64,000 nt of DNA. Source: JAIVJZ01 sp035645695 (GTDB taxonomy: Bacteria; Acidobacteriota; Blastocatellia; Pyrinomonadales; Pyrinomonadaceae). The stretch lies in assembly GCA_035645695.1 (NCBI GenBank), contig DASQMC010000077.1, forward strand, positions 9,387-73,386, in the 5' to 3' direction. Below, piece by piece: positions 9,601 through 17,606 of this stretch (position 1 is the stretch's first letter; the number at the start of each line of letters is the position of its first letter). Made by a program: the position numbers and the translations under genes. The notes under the pieces were generated by a model. That model was not told the origin of the DNA. It worked only from the letters and a program-made list of their open reading frames with translations, and made no database searches.

Positions 9601-9988
9601 GCTCGCGCTCTCGCTCGTCGGGCAGGCGGGCGCGGACGGCTTCCTGCGCGTTGACGAAGTTTTCAATTTGCGGCTCGGCTCGCCGCTCGTGATGCTGTCG
9701 GCCTGCGAGACGGGACTCGGGCGCGAGCGCAGGGGCGAGGGCGTCATCGGTTTGACGCGCGCCTTCATGTACGCGGGCGCTCCCACCGTCGGCGTCAGTT
9801 TGTGGTCGGTCGGCGACAAGTCAACCGCGGAGTTGATGCCGGAGTTTTATCGTCGCCTGCTGGCGGGGCAGGACGGCGCACCCGCCGCGATGCGCGCGGC
9901 GCAACTCGCGTTGATCGCGGGCAAGCGTTACAGCGCGCCGTTCTACTGGTCGCCCTTCGTCATCGTCGGCGATTGGCGGTCGAAGTGA
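6671..9988 (+). CDS. Exported TPR protein with C-terminal CHAT protease domain
   Basis: With the start at ATG 6671 the product is 1,105 residues. A signal peptide covers about 1-25 (SLLAVVFACLLALTPL core). TPR repeats follow (about 35-150), then a carboxypeptidase-regulatory-like beta-sandwich (about 255-335), a second TPR block (about 360-560), and a C-terminal CHAT domain. CHAT is a caspase-clan domain; its dyad is visible as His965 in HFATHG and Cys1012 in SACETG, so it is probably an active cysteine protease. Such proteins often signal or cleave partner proteins; here the signal peptide places it outside the cytoplasm. The 35-codon upstream extension to 6566 has no signal-like or ribosome features, so it was not used. 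It stands alone, after a strong terminator. Confidence 0.88.
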   Translation: MSERFYLSLLAVVFACLLALTPLTPEAASASSSAGANSATTADATKAEAARRALAEGTALLGRNRTDQALPLIESALRLFTEASDRSGLAAASGSLGDIYLRHGQYATAIEHFRRAAETFHAQKETANAALMFAKLGEAYYFAGDEQGARAAFARIGGTKESDMAGDRIVAGASGSGSSGAGSRRRENGAATFASVSASLPGLVSCLSFNPANERPSNPSDSASGNPSDNKAGNRPQNMGRAPKKLDDLGRMDLRVVDQDGNPVRGAKGRLSTTRPNGISCDCWEVTDAAGRAVLPPLHVGKVLKLEVNAPGYEPLEQIVPAERLAEPFKVTLQSKDALKSGQKLAHAPETRAGALNAPAASGACFDLHRLFIAYATSEFTLARADFNNNRLNSAQAHYRNVLAAADSGAPAGNLAAARLYRAVARTSLGDIALRQSRFAEALKFYEQAADIARKDGRAELAWSAERGLGKTHWLLAAATAAGDAQTGTKHRDAALRHYRAALDIIETLFAGSLRADNARSNFLATTKDVYDEASGVLAELALMNAPPAPTTTRSAAHAQAAAAAGRPLEGKLLAYAAEAFRIVERGKARSLLDMLGDAHAEVREGVPGALVERKVANMARQQEIANLLGGVAPRGDTSKQTVAGLEAELERLSVEFDSLENQIRTGSPRYAALVRAEPLTLAEVQRQVLDDSTVLLEYSLGAQQSYLFAATRDGLTLHRLPSRERIERQAIELRQQLIPAGVRRAIAGINVENTRGLTLGSPSTAPANVGAYKAASHALYRMVVAPAAASLGGRRLLVVAEGALNYVPFESLVTGTEGIDYSTLSYLVKTNEIVYAPSASVVGEIRRQAKRGGAAGRGGMLLVADPVFDEGDLRLQGSSQNAARARESVQRLSLVSALADVTNVRSGKLKLARLDGTRSEAEEIAKLTRAGGGQADVWLDFDANETNLRARKLDDYRFLHFATHGLLDAERPRFTGLALSLVGQAGADGFLRVDEVFNLRLGSPLVMLSACETGLGRERRGEGVIGLTRAFMYAGAPTVGVSLWSVGDKSTAELMPEFYRRLLAGQDGAPAAMRAAQLALIAGKRYSAPFYWSPFVIVGDWRSK

Positions 9989-10247
9989 AGCGGCGAGAGG
10001 CGAGCGGAGACGCCAAGGCGTGTCGCTCCGAGGCGCGCACGGCGAGTCGGCTTTTTGAGCAAACTAAACTCTGACGCAAAAGCATCTCACGCCGAAGGCG
10101 CGCCGGAGTTGCGACGGGTGCGTCCGGCGGGGTTGGAAATCTTCACGCGCTTCGCGCGATTGAGTTAGAATCACCGCCCCTTAAGCGCTCTCCTGACGAG
10201 CCTGCCGGGTGAGGAATCATTCTTCGATGATGAAAGAAGGAAAAGAA

Positions 10248-11156
10248 ATGGCGAAAATGTTTATGCGCGCGAACCGCGCCCTGATCGTCGCCCTGCTGTG
10301 TTTCGTCGCGTTTGGCGCATCCGGCGTGGCGAGCGCGCAGCAGCAGCAGCCCGGAGGCCAGAAGAATCCCCCGAAGAAGAAAAAGTTGCCGCCCGGAGCG
10401 AAAGGCTTCGCTCAGTTTGCCGACCGCGACGCCTCGGACAAGTTGGTGACGGGCGGGGCGACGCGCGGCGAGTGCGCGACCTACGAGCAGTTGATCGAGT
10501 GCGCGATGGGGCAGGCCGGACAGAACAATTTCAAAGAGGCCATAGCGTTCTACAATCGAGCGGGCGCGCTCAAGCCCGACATGTCCCGCCCCCACTATAA
10601 CCTCGGCCAGATTTACGAATCGCAGGGCAACTACAAAGAAGCCGCCGCCGCCTACAAGCGCGCCGTCACGCTCAAGATCGACGAGACGATGGGCGAGACG
10701 CCTGACAACTTGACGAGCGCGTATTTCAACCTCGGCAACGTCTACGCGATGATGAACGATCACACGCAGGCCGTCGCCGCCCTGCGCGAAGTCATCCGCC
10801 GCCTGCCCGAGCCTTACCACACGCCGCATTACAATCTCGGCCTGTCGCTGGCCGCGCTCGGTAAACAGCAGGAAGCCGTCAACGCTTTCAAAGAGGCGAT
10901 CCGGATCAAGCCCGACTACTGGGAAGCCCACTACAACTTGGGCGTCGCCTACGGCAAACTCGAAGATTACACGCAGGCCATCGGGGCGTTCAGGAAGACG
11001 CTCGAATTGAAACCCGACGACGCGCAGGCGCGCTACAATCTCGGCCTCGCCTATTACTTCATGGACGACGCCAGGGCGCTCGCCGCCGAAGTGAAAGCCC
11101 TGCAAAAGACCAGACCCGAACTGGCGAAGGAACTCGCCAAACTGAGCGGCAAATAA
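10248..11156 (+). CDS. Exported TPR-repeat protein
   Basis: The product is 302 residues when started at ATG 10248, which has AAGG at about 8 bases upstream and opens a clear signal peptide (LIVALLCFVAFGASGVASAQ). A Gln/Lys/Pro-rich linker follows, then five or six TPR units of 34 residues from about residue 85 to the end. Consensus positions such as HYNLGQIYESQGNYKEAAAAY are easy to see. TPR proteins bind peptides or other proteins; the target is unknown. A GTG further upstream (10209) would add 13 residues before the signal peptide and is less likely. The final codons and stop are tandemly duplicated. Confidence 0.85.
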   Translation: MAKMFMRANRALIVALLCFVAFGASGVASAQQQQPGGQKNPPKKKKLPPGAKGFAQFADRDASDKLVTGGATRGECATYEQLIECAMGQAGQNNFKEAIAFYNRAGALKPDMSRPHYNLGQIYESQGNYKEAAAAYKRAVTLKIDETMGETPDNLTSAYFNLGNVYAMMNDHTQAVAALREVIRRLPEPYHTPHYNLGLSLAALGKQQEAVNAFKEAIRIKPDYWEAHYNLGVAYGKLEDYTQAIGAFRKTLELKPDDAQARYNLGLAYYFMDDARALAAEVKALQKTRPELAKELAKLSGK

Positions 11157-11172
11157 TTGAGCGGCAAATAAT
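11143..11172. repeat. Exact 15-base tandem duplication across a stop codon
   Basis: TGAGCGGCAAATAAT occurs twice without change at 11143-11157 and 11158-11172. The first copy encodes the end of the TPR protein and its stop; the second copy lies beyond the stop. It looks like a recent slippage event. Confidence 0.9.
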
Positions 11173-11207
11173 TTAATACGCCGCCTTCAAACTCACGGCT
11201 CGCGACA

Positions 11208-11256
11208 CGCCCGCGCTCAAGCGAAACACCGAAAATGTTTAGCTTGAGCGCGGGCG
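11208..11256 (+). terminator. Hairpin terminator after the TPR gene
   Basis: CGCCCGCGCTCAAGC at 11208-11222 pairs perfectly with 11242-11256 (15 pairs, 19-base loop). Only a weak T-rich run (GTTCATTT) follows, so termination efficiency is uncertain. Confidence 0.6.
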
Positions 11257-11406
11257 GTTCATTTGGCGACCCTTCATTAGAGCGCGTGCCGTTATTTGGA
11301 CGCTTGCCGGGTGGCATTCGCGCGGCGCGTTAGAGTATATTGGGCGGCATAGCAAACGCCCCCGTCGGTTGAAGCATTGCAATAAAATTTCGGAAGAGGA
11401 TCGCAA

Positions 11407-12501
11407 ATGAGAAACAGAGCATTTTACGCCCTGCGCACACTCGTCGTCTGCGCGTGCCTGACGTTGTGCGCGGTCTCGCAGGCATTCGCCGCGACCGGCC
11501 ACGCGATGAAGGAAGTGAATCCGGCGGCGATGCCCGGCGCGCTGCCGCAAGAGCAGTCGAAGGATAAGAAGAAAGAGAAGAAGGAAAAACCCGTCACCGT
11601 TCCCGAACCGGAGTTGAAGGCGGCGAAGGCCATCGAAGCGGCGGCCGACGTTCCGGCGACGCTCGCGGCGGCGAACGAGTTCTTACAGAAATATCCGAAA
11701 AGCCCGTTGCGCCCGCAACTCGCCCCGCTCGTCGCCCACCGCATCGGCCTGATTCAAGACCCGGCCGAGCGCATCGCGCAGAGCGAGAGTTATCTCAAAG
11801 TCTTCAACGCGCCGGGCGACGCCGAACTCGTCAACCAGCATTTGCTCGCGGCCTACACCGAGTCCAATCGCCTCGACGACGCGTTCGCGCTCGCCCCCAC
11901 CGCGATTGATAAAAGCTATGACCCCGTGGCGGCGATGATCAACCTGGCGCGCGGCGGTCTGGCCGAGGCCAGAAATCAGAATTTGAAATACGTCGCGCCG
12001 AGCCGTCAGATGGCGCTCAAGGCCATCGCCCTGATCGAGAGCAACAAGAAGCCCGAAACCGTGACCGACGCGACGTGGAACGATTACAAGACGCGCTGGC
12101 ATTGGCAGTTGTACCAGTGGCTCGCCATGCTCTCGCTCGCCGAGGGCAACAAGGCCGATGCCAGGACCAGTCTCGCGAGCGCGATCCGGTTGAGTCCGCG
12201 CAACGCCGACAACTACGTGCTTCTCAGCACGATGGCGAACGACGAGTACCAGCGGTTAGCGCAAGCGCAAAAGGCGGCCGCGCCGGGCGCGGAGAAAGAC
12301 GCGCTGCTCAAACAAGCCGAGGCGCAGATGGACGAAGTGATTGACGCCTACGCGCGCACTATCGCCCTCACCGAAGGCAACGCACAGTACGACGCGATGC
12401 GCGTCGGGCTGAAAGCCGATCTTGAGTCGTATTACAGATACCGCCACGCCGGTTCGACCGACGGCCTACAGGCGTTGATTGACAAGTACAAAAAACTCTA
12501 G
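11407..12501 (+). CDS. Exported helical-repeat (TPR-like) protein of unknown role
   Basis: The product is 364 residues. A signal peptide covers about 1-29 (ending SQAFAA). A strongly basic Lys/Glu stretch follows (about 50-65), and the rest is Ala/Leu-rich helical repeats resembling TPRs, for example EGNKADARTSLASAIRLSPRNADNY near residue 245. AAGAGG lies about 10 bases before ATG 11407. It is the third exported TPR-type gene in a row, each with its own terminator, so these are probably separate units. I do not recognise a specific family. Confidence 0.75.
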   Translation: MRNRAFYALRTLVVCACLTLCAVSQAFAATGHAMKEVNPAAMPGALPQEQSKDKKKEKKEKPVTVPEPELKAAKAIEAAADVPATLAAANEFLQKYPKSPLRPQLAPLVAHRIGLIQDPAERIAQSESYLKVFNAPGDAELVNQHLLAAYTESNRLDDAFALAPTAIDKSYDPVAAMINLARGGLAEARNQNLKYVAPSRQMALKAIALIESNKKPETVTDATWNDYKTRWHWQLYQWLAMLSLAEGNKADARTSLASAIRLSPRNADNYVLLSTMANDEYQRLAQAQKAAAPGAEKDALLKQAEAQMDEVIDAYARTIALTEGNAQYDAMRVGLKADLESYYRYRHAGSTDGLQALIDKYKKL

Positions 12502-12592
12502 CCCCGCGCGTCGCGACGGATGGACGGCGTGTGGTCGCCCATCCGTCGCGGCGCGGAAGTTTCCGGGCGACGGCAAAAGCAACGCACAAATG

Positions 12593-12631
12593 AAAGCGAC
12601 TTCGTGAACGATTCACGAAGTCGCTTTTGTC
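12593..12631. terminator. Terminator between convergent genes
   Basis: AAAGCGACTTCGTGAA at 12593-12608 pairs perfectly with 12612-12627 (16 pairs, 3-base loop) and ends in TTTTGT. An upstream GC-rich hairpin at about 12507-12556 adds to it. The site lies between a plus-strand and a minus-strand gene and can serve both. Confidence 0.85.
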
Positions 12632-12685
12632 TATCATGACGCCGGAGGAGAAGACCGCCTCTGACGGTGAGTTGCAAAACGGTTC

Positions 12686-13312
12686 TTAGCCGTTTTTGCC
12701 CGAGCCGCCCTGACTGCCGCCGCTCTTTCCACCGCCGCCGCTCGTTTCACCGCCTCCGCCGCTCGCATTGCCCTGCTCCTCGCTTCCCCCCGTGCCGACC
12801 GGGGCGAGGCCGGCCTGTTCTTCAAGCGGCGGAAGCACCGCGGCCACCGCGCCGCTCACCAACCCGGCCGCCGCGCCGGCCAGTACGCGCCGCACGATCC
12901 CTTTCGCCGCGCCGCGTTTACCGGAAGACTTAGAGCCGCCCTTCTTGCCGCCGCCTTTCTTACTCGCGCCGCCTTTCTTACTCGCGCCCTTCTTACTGCC
13001 TCCGCCGGAAGCGGCCGACTTCTTGGTTGACTTCGACGCGCCGCCTTTCTTACCGGCAGACTTCGACGCGCCCGTCTTTGCTCCCGACTTGCTTGCGCCT
13101 TTGTTGCCGCCCTTGCTACCGCCGCCGCTGCCCTTGCTGCCGCCGCTACCCTTGCCGCCACCGCCGCCGCCGCTGCTGCCCTTGCCGCCGCCCTTGCTGC
13201 CGCCGCCGCCCTTACCCGCGGTTTTGCTCGCGCCGCCCTTGCTGCCGCCGCCCTGGCCGGCTGCGCCGCTACCGGAGCCTGTCTTCTTCTTGCTCGCTTT
13301 TTTCGCTGGCAT
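12686..13312 (-). CDS. Lys/Gly/Ser low-complexity basic protein
   Basis: Started at ATG 13312, which has AAGGAG upstream, the product is 208 residues. Residues 1-135 are almost only Lys, Gly, Ser and Ala in irregular blocks such as SKGG, KKGG and GGSK, opening with MPAKKASKKK. A single hydrophobic segment (VRRVLAGAAAGLVSGAVAAV) lies near residue 145, followed by an acidic/Gly-rich end. The start and Lys richness recall histone-H1-like bacterial proteins that bind DNA. The Gly/Ser richness and the hydrophobic stretch do not fit that well, so a surface or matrix role is equally possible. The upstream extension to 13411 lacks a ribosome site. Confidence 0.65.
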   Translation of the reverse strand: MPAKKASKKKTGSGSGAAGQGGGSKGGASKTAGKGGGGSKGGGKGSSGGGGGGKGSGGSKGSGGGSKGGNKGASKSGAKTGASKSAGKKGGASKSTKKSAASGGGSKKGASKKGGASKKGGGKKGGSKSSGKRGAAKGIVRRVLAGAAAGLVSGAVAAVLPPLEEQAGLAPVGTGGSEEQGNASGGGGETSGGGGKSGGSQGGSGKNG

Positions 13313-13441
13313 AGTTCGAGTTCTCCTTATCTGGTTGCCGAGATTATTCAGTTGGTCACATCCTAATAAACTAATCCGCCCCTGTGCGCAAGAAAAAAGT
13401 TGGCCGGGCAAGGCTTCTTGAAAGGGGCGAACATTAAAAAC

Positions 13442-13471
13442 TTGACATGTTTCGGCGGCGACTGATATAAG
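13442..13471 (+). promoter_or_regulatory. Sigma-70-type promoter for the TonB receptor locus
   Basis: A perfect TTGACA (13442-13447) is followed after 18 bases by TATAAG (13466-13471), the best promoter match in the window. Transcription would begin near 13478, just before the operator-like palindromes, so a bound repressor would block initiation. Confidence 0.7.
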
Positions 13472-13483
13472 CCTTCTCTACTT

Positions 13484-13511
13484 GGTTAACCGTTTACGTA
13501 ATTGCTTACGT
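13484..13511. promoter_or_regulatory. Operator-like palindromes, probable LacI-family target
   Basis: GTTAACCGTTTAC contains the TAAnCGnTTA-like core with a central CG that LacI/GalR regulators favour. It runs into ACGTAA-TTGC-TTACGT at 13496-13511, a perfect 6-4-6 inverted repeat. The position right after the -10 box suits repression. The LacI-type gene at 23068 is the obvious candidate to bind here; that link is inference. Confidence 0.5.
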
Positions 13512-13820
13512 CGCTTCAATCATAAGTTTTACACATCCGACTTAAGCATCTGAATCCGGTTCCGGCTCTCAATTTAAATGCGAATCTCAATTAACAAGCG
13601 GGGTTGGGGCGTGGTCTCTATCCATGTGCGCCGGTGCGTAAGCGCGTCGTGCGGCGTGGATCGGCGAGTTGCCGCGCCTGTGCCCGCGTGCGCGTGAGAG
13701 TCTCGCATTGAGTCGAGCGTGCCGGTGTTCTCTGTTCGCGTGCAAAGTCCTGTTAGCGTTCGCTCGAAAATTCCTGTGCCTTAACCGGCACACTCGTCGT
13801 GTAGGGTGTGAGGAGGAGTC

Positions 13821-16800
13821 ATGAAGTTGAATAAACCGATCTCGTTTCTGTTGTTAATGCTGTTGCTGGTTTGCGCCGCCGCGCCCGTCCTCGCGCAGAG
13901 CGACCGCGGCACGATCACCGGCACGGTGACAGACCCCAACGGCGGTCTGGTGGCCGGAGCGAAAATCACCGCGACGAATCTCAGCACGGGCGAGGTGCGA
14001 GAGGCCACAACCTCCGAGGAAGGCAACTACACGCTCCCGGAATTGGCGGCCGCTCCCTACCGGCTCTCCGTCGAAGCCGCGGGCTTCAAGACGGCCGCCA
14101 TCGACGACATCAAGGTGGCCGTACAGGTCTCGCGGCGCGCCGACTTTACACTCGAAATCGGCGCTGTCGGCGATGTCGTGACGGTGACGGCCGAGAACAC
14201 GCCCTCCATTCAAACGGATACGCCTGTTCGTCAAACCAACATCAACGAGCGACAGGTGAGGGAATTGCCGCTGCAAGTTTCCGCCGAAACGGCCGGTCGT
14301 TCGCCGCTCGCCTTTATCTTCCTCGACAGCAACGTCACGGCGGCGGCGGGCAATGGCACGAATGCCACCAACTTCAGGATCAGCGGCGGGCAGGGACTCG
14401 GCACGGAGATTTTGATCGACGGCGCGGGCACGCGTCGCGCGCAGAACGGAACGTTCTTCACGGAGGTTTCGCCCAGCCCCAACGCCTTTCAGGAGTTCAC
14501 CGTCAGCACGAGCACCTACTCGGCCGAGTTCGGCAATTCGTCGGGCGGCATCGTCAACTTCTCGCTCCGCTCCGGCACCAACGACTTTCACGGCGAGGGC
14601 TACTATTTTCACCGCAACGAGGCCTTCAGCGCGAACAGTTTCCTGAACAATCAGGCGGGATTGAGACGCAACCGCGACCACCAGAACGATTTCGGCTTCA
14701 ATATCGGCGGCCCCATCTACCTGCCCAACTTCGGCGAGGGCGGCAAAGTCTTGCACAGCGGGAAGAACAAAGCCTTTTTCTTCTTCAACTACGAAGGGTA
14801 TCGTTTCGCCCAAGCGGAAAGCGTCTTTATCTCCGTCCCGACGCTGAGGATGCGCGCGGGCGACTTCGGCGAATTGTTCACAGACCCGGATGTGCTCGCG
14901 CAGTTCGGCCCCGGCGGCGTCCAGATTTTCGACCCCACCTCGGGCGGCGCCGGCCAGCGCACGGCGATCCCGCAAAATAACATCGCCGCTTATCAGGCCG
15001 CCACCGGGCGCACGATCATCGACCCCGTAGGTTTGAATATCCTGCAACTCATCCCCGCGCCGACGCGCCCGGGCGTCTTCCGCAACTATCTGGCGCAGAC
15101 GCAGCGGCCTTTGAACATGAACCAGTATGTGGGCAAAGTCGATTTCCTGCTGTCGGAGAATCAGCGGCTCAATTTCAGTTATTCTTACCGCCGCCAGAGC
15201 ACGATTCAGGGCGGCAACCCGCGTTTCCCCGAACCGTTAGTCGCTTCCGGTCGCTGGAACCAGTTCTTCAAGTCGCACTTCGTGCGCATGCAACACGACT
15301 ACACGTTCGGGCCGACCCTGCTCAATCACTTCAACGCGGGCTTCACCCGCTATGAGGTGGGCAACCAAAATACCACTATCGGCTTCGACAACACGACGCT
15401 CGGGTTCCGCCCGACCTCGACGCAACGCAGAGCCTTCCCGCTAATCGGCTTTCCCGGCTACGGCAGCGAGACCGACCCGCGCGGCGACACGCGCTCTTAT
15501 CAGGGAATCGGCTCCACCTTCTTCCACGACCAGACGGGCGATAACGGCGTCCAGTTGTCCGACTTCGTGACCCTCGTCAAAGGGCGTCATACGTTGAAGT
15601 TCGGCGGCGACGTGAGGATTCAGCAATTCAACGTCAGCCAGTTTATCCACCCCGGCGGCGAGTTCAACTTCCGCTCCCCGCAGACCTCCAACACGGAGGC
15701 CGACAATCAAGGCTGGCCGATAGCGAGCCTCATCACGGGCGCGACCGAGTTCTCCTTCAACAGCGTCCAGTCGATTGATCCGGGCTGGCGTCAGTTCTCT
15801 CATTCCTATTTCATCAATGACGATTTCAAAGTGACACAGCGCCTGACGCTCAATCTGGGATTGCGCTACGACCTGCCCGGTCTGCGCTCCGAAGCGAGGG
15901 ATCGCTTCCGTGGCTTCGACCCGTCCGCGCCGAACCCGGAGGCGGGCGGGCGTCGGGGCGCAATCGTCGGCGCCGCCGGCCAGGGCGGTCTTCAAGCCGA
16001 GCACAACACCCTCGCCCGTCCCGACCGCTCAAACTGGGGGCCGCGCGTAGGGTTCGCCTATGGCTTGAACGACCTGACGGTGGTGCGCGGCGGCGCGGGC
16101 ATCTACTATGCGCCCATCGTCTACGGCTCGAACGGGCAGAACAACCTGACGGAAGGCACGATTGGATATAACACGCCCGTCCAACCCAACATCAACGGCG
16201 GCGTGGGCGGTCAACCCGACCTCTTCCTGCGAAACTATCGCAACGTCCTGCCGGTCGACCCGAGCGGGCAGTTCCTCGGCAGCGACGTGCCGTATTTCGA
16301 TCCTACCTTCAGAACCGGGCGCACCGTTCAATACAGCCTCGACCTCCAGCGGCAACTGCCCTGGAATCTCGCCGCCTCCATCGGCTACATCGGCCACCGC
16401 GCGACGCGCCTCCACTCGAACTTCGAGCGGCTCAACGCCATTCCCTTCAACGGGCTCAGACTCGGCAACGAATTGCTCAACCGGCCGCTCAGCCAGATCG
16501 GCGCGCCGGAACGCGCCTACGCGCAGAGCGTCGGCGTGCTTTTGCCCGCCAATAACAACGCGGTCTATGCCGGATTCAACGGCACGGTCGGGCAGGCGAT
16601 TCGTCCCTTCCCGCAATACCGCACGATCAACAATCAGCTTGAGAGTCAGGGACAAAGCTGGTACAACGCGATGCAGGCGAAAGTCGACCGCCGTTTCTCC
16701 GGCGGCATGCAGTTCGGCGCGTCCTACACCTTCTCGAAGCTCATCACGGACGCCTCGGAAGACCTGCTCGGCGCATCGCCCATCGGCAGCGTGATCCAGA

Positions 16801-17492
16801 ATCCTTATGATCGCCGTTCGTTGCGCACGGTTTCGCCGAACAGCATCCCGCACGTCTTCGTCTTCAACTACATTCTCGAATTGCCCTTCGGCAAGGGGCG
16901 GCGTTTCCTCAATCAGGGCGGCATCGTCGATGCGGTTCTCGGCGGTTGGCAGGTGAGCGCCATCCATCGTTATCAATCCGGTCTGCCGCTCGTCCTTCGC
17001 ATCTCTCGACAGGACGCCTTCGGGCCTGACACCACGGGCTTCGGCACGGACCTGCGTCCTAACCTGACCGGGCAGCCGATCCTGACGGGCAACGCTTTGA
17101 CGGGCGACCGCGTGCTGATTTTCAACTCGAACGCTTTCTCCCGCCCGGCCGATTACAGGGCTGCGCCGCCGCTCCTTCTGAACGGGCAGGTCAATCCCGC
17201 TTACGCGGCTTACTATGCCGACCCGAACCGTTTCTTCGGCAATGCTCCGCCGGTCATCGATCAGGCGCGCGACCTGCCGTTCCTGAGCGAGAATCTAAGC
17301 CTTCTCAAGAAGTTCCGCATCACCGAAGTCATCACGTTCGAACTCGGCGCGGAAGCCTTCAATCTCTTCAATCGCCACCGCTTCAACCAGCCGGGCAGCG
17401 ACCTGAGTGATGCGAATAATCTGGGCTTCTCCGGCATCGACTCCGGCTACAGGCCGCGCGAGGTGCAAATTCGTGGCCGGATAATTTTCTAA
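13821..17492 (+). CDS. TonB-dependent outer-membrane receptor, Oar-like, with carboxypeptidase-regulatory domain
   Basis: The 1,223-residue protein opens with a signal peptide (1-26, ending VLAQ). A carboxypeptidase-regulatory-like domain follows at about 30-110 (GTVTDPNGGLVAGAKI...GNYTLPELAAAPY), then a plug domain (about 125-245) and a large beta-barrel to the C-terminus. The last residues (REVQIRGRIIF) end in Phe, as expected for BAM-assembled barrels. Such Oar-like receptors are abundant in Acidobacteria and are thought to import oligosaccharides or other large substrates using TonB energy. AGGAGGAG lies just ahead of ATG 13821. It heads the sugar locus and is followed by a TPR protein gene in the place where Bacteroidetes carry susD. 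Confidence 0.9.
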   Translation: MKLNKPISFLLLMLLLVCAAAPVLAQSDRGTITGTVTDPNGGLVAGAKITATNLSTGEVREATTSEEGNYTLPELAAAPYRLSVEAAGFKTAAIDDIKVAVQVSRRADFTLEIGAVGDVVTVTAENTPSIQTDTPVRQTNINERQVRELPLQVSAETAGRSPLAFIFLDSNVTAAAGNGTNATNFRISGGQGLGTEILIDGAGTRRAQNGTFFTEVSPSPNAFQEFTVSTSTYSAEFGNSSGGIVNFSLRSGTNDFHGEGYYFHRNEAFSANSFLNNQAGLRRNRDHQNDFGFNIGGPIYLPNFGEGGKVLHSGKNKAFFFFNYEGYRFAQAESVFISVPTLRMRAGDFGELFTDPDVLAQFGPGGVQIFDPTSGGAGQRTAIPQNNIAAYQAATGRTIIDPVGLNILQLIPAPTRPGVFRNYLAQTQRPLNMNQYVGKVDFLLSENQRLNFSYSYRRQSTIQGGNPRFPEPLVASGRWNQFFKSHFVRMQHDYTFGPTLLNHFNAGFTRYEVGNQNTTIGFDNTTLGFRPTSTQRRAFPLIGFPGYGSETDPRGDTRSYQGIGSTFFHDQTGDNGVQLSDFVTLVKGRHTLKFGGDVRIQQFNVSQFIHPGGEFNFRSPQTSNTEADNQGWPIASLITGATEFSFNSVQSIDPGWRQFSHSYFINDDFKVTQRLTLNLGLRYDLPGLRSEARDRFRGFDPSAPNPEAGGRRGAIVGAAGQGGLQAEHNTLARPDRSNWGPRVGFAYGLNDLTVVRGGAGIYYAPIVYGSNGQNNLTEGTIGYNTPVQPNINGGVGGQPDLFLRNYRNVLPVDPSGQFLGSDVPYFDPTFRTGRTVQYSLDLQRQLPWNLAASIGYIGHRATRLHSNFERLNAIPFNGLRLGNELLNRPLSQIGAPERAYAQSVGVLLPANNNAVYAGFNGTVGQAIRPFPQYRTINNQLESQGQSWYNAMQAKVDRRFSGGMQFGASYTFSKLITDASEDLLGASPIGSVIQNPYDRRSLRTVSPNSIPHVFVFNYILELPFGKGRRFLNQGGIVDAVLGGWQVSAIHRYQSGLPLVLRISRQDAFGPDTTGFGTDLRPNLTGQPILTGNALTGDRVLIFNSNAFSRPADYRAAPPLLLNGQVNPAYAAYYADPNRFFGNAPPVIDQARDLPFLSENLSLLKKFRITEVITFELGAEAFNLFNRHRFNQPGSDLSDANNLGFSGIDSGYRPREVQIRGRIIF

Positions 17493-17511
17493 CTCCGGCG
17501 ATTAGTTGACG

Positions 17512-17559
17512 AGCGGCGCGGGGAGAAGTGCGAGACGCTCTTCCCGCGCCGCTTGTTTT
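17512..17559 (+). terminator. Terminator or attenuating hairpin after the TonB receptor gene
   Basis: AGCGGCGCGGG at 17512-17522 pairs with the complement ending at 17553, with further partial pairing inside, followed by TGTTTTA. It may reduce, rather than abolish, read-through into the TPR gene. Confidence 0.6.
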
Positions 17560-17606
17560 AACGAGTCTCTGCGCGCGTCGCATCATTTAACGCGCCTTGA
17601 AGCCTT

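Larger units (their letters stand above)
13313..13820. other. Regulatory gap upstream of the TonB receptor gene
   Basis: This 508-base divergent gap holds a strong promoter at 13442-13471, operator-like palindromes just downstream (13484-13511) and a long untranslated leader of about 340 nt up to ATG 13821. No coding frame is supported. No known riboswitch fold was recognised in the leader. Confidence 0.6.
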
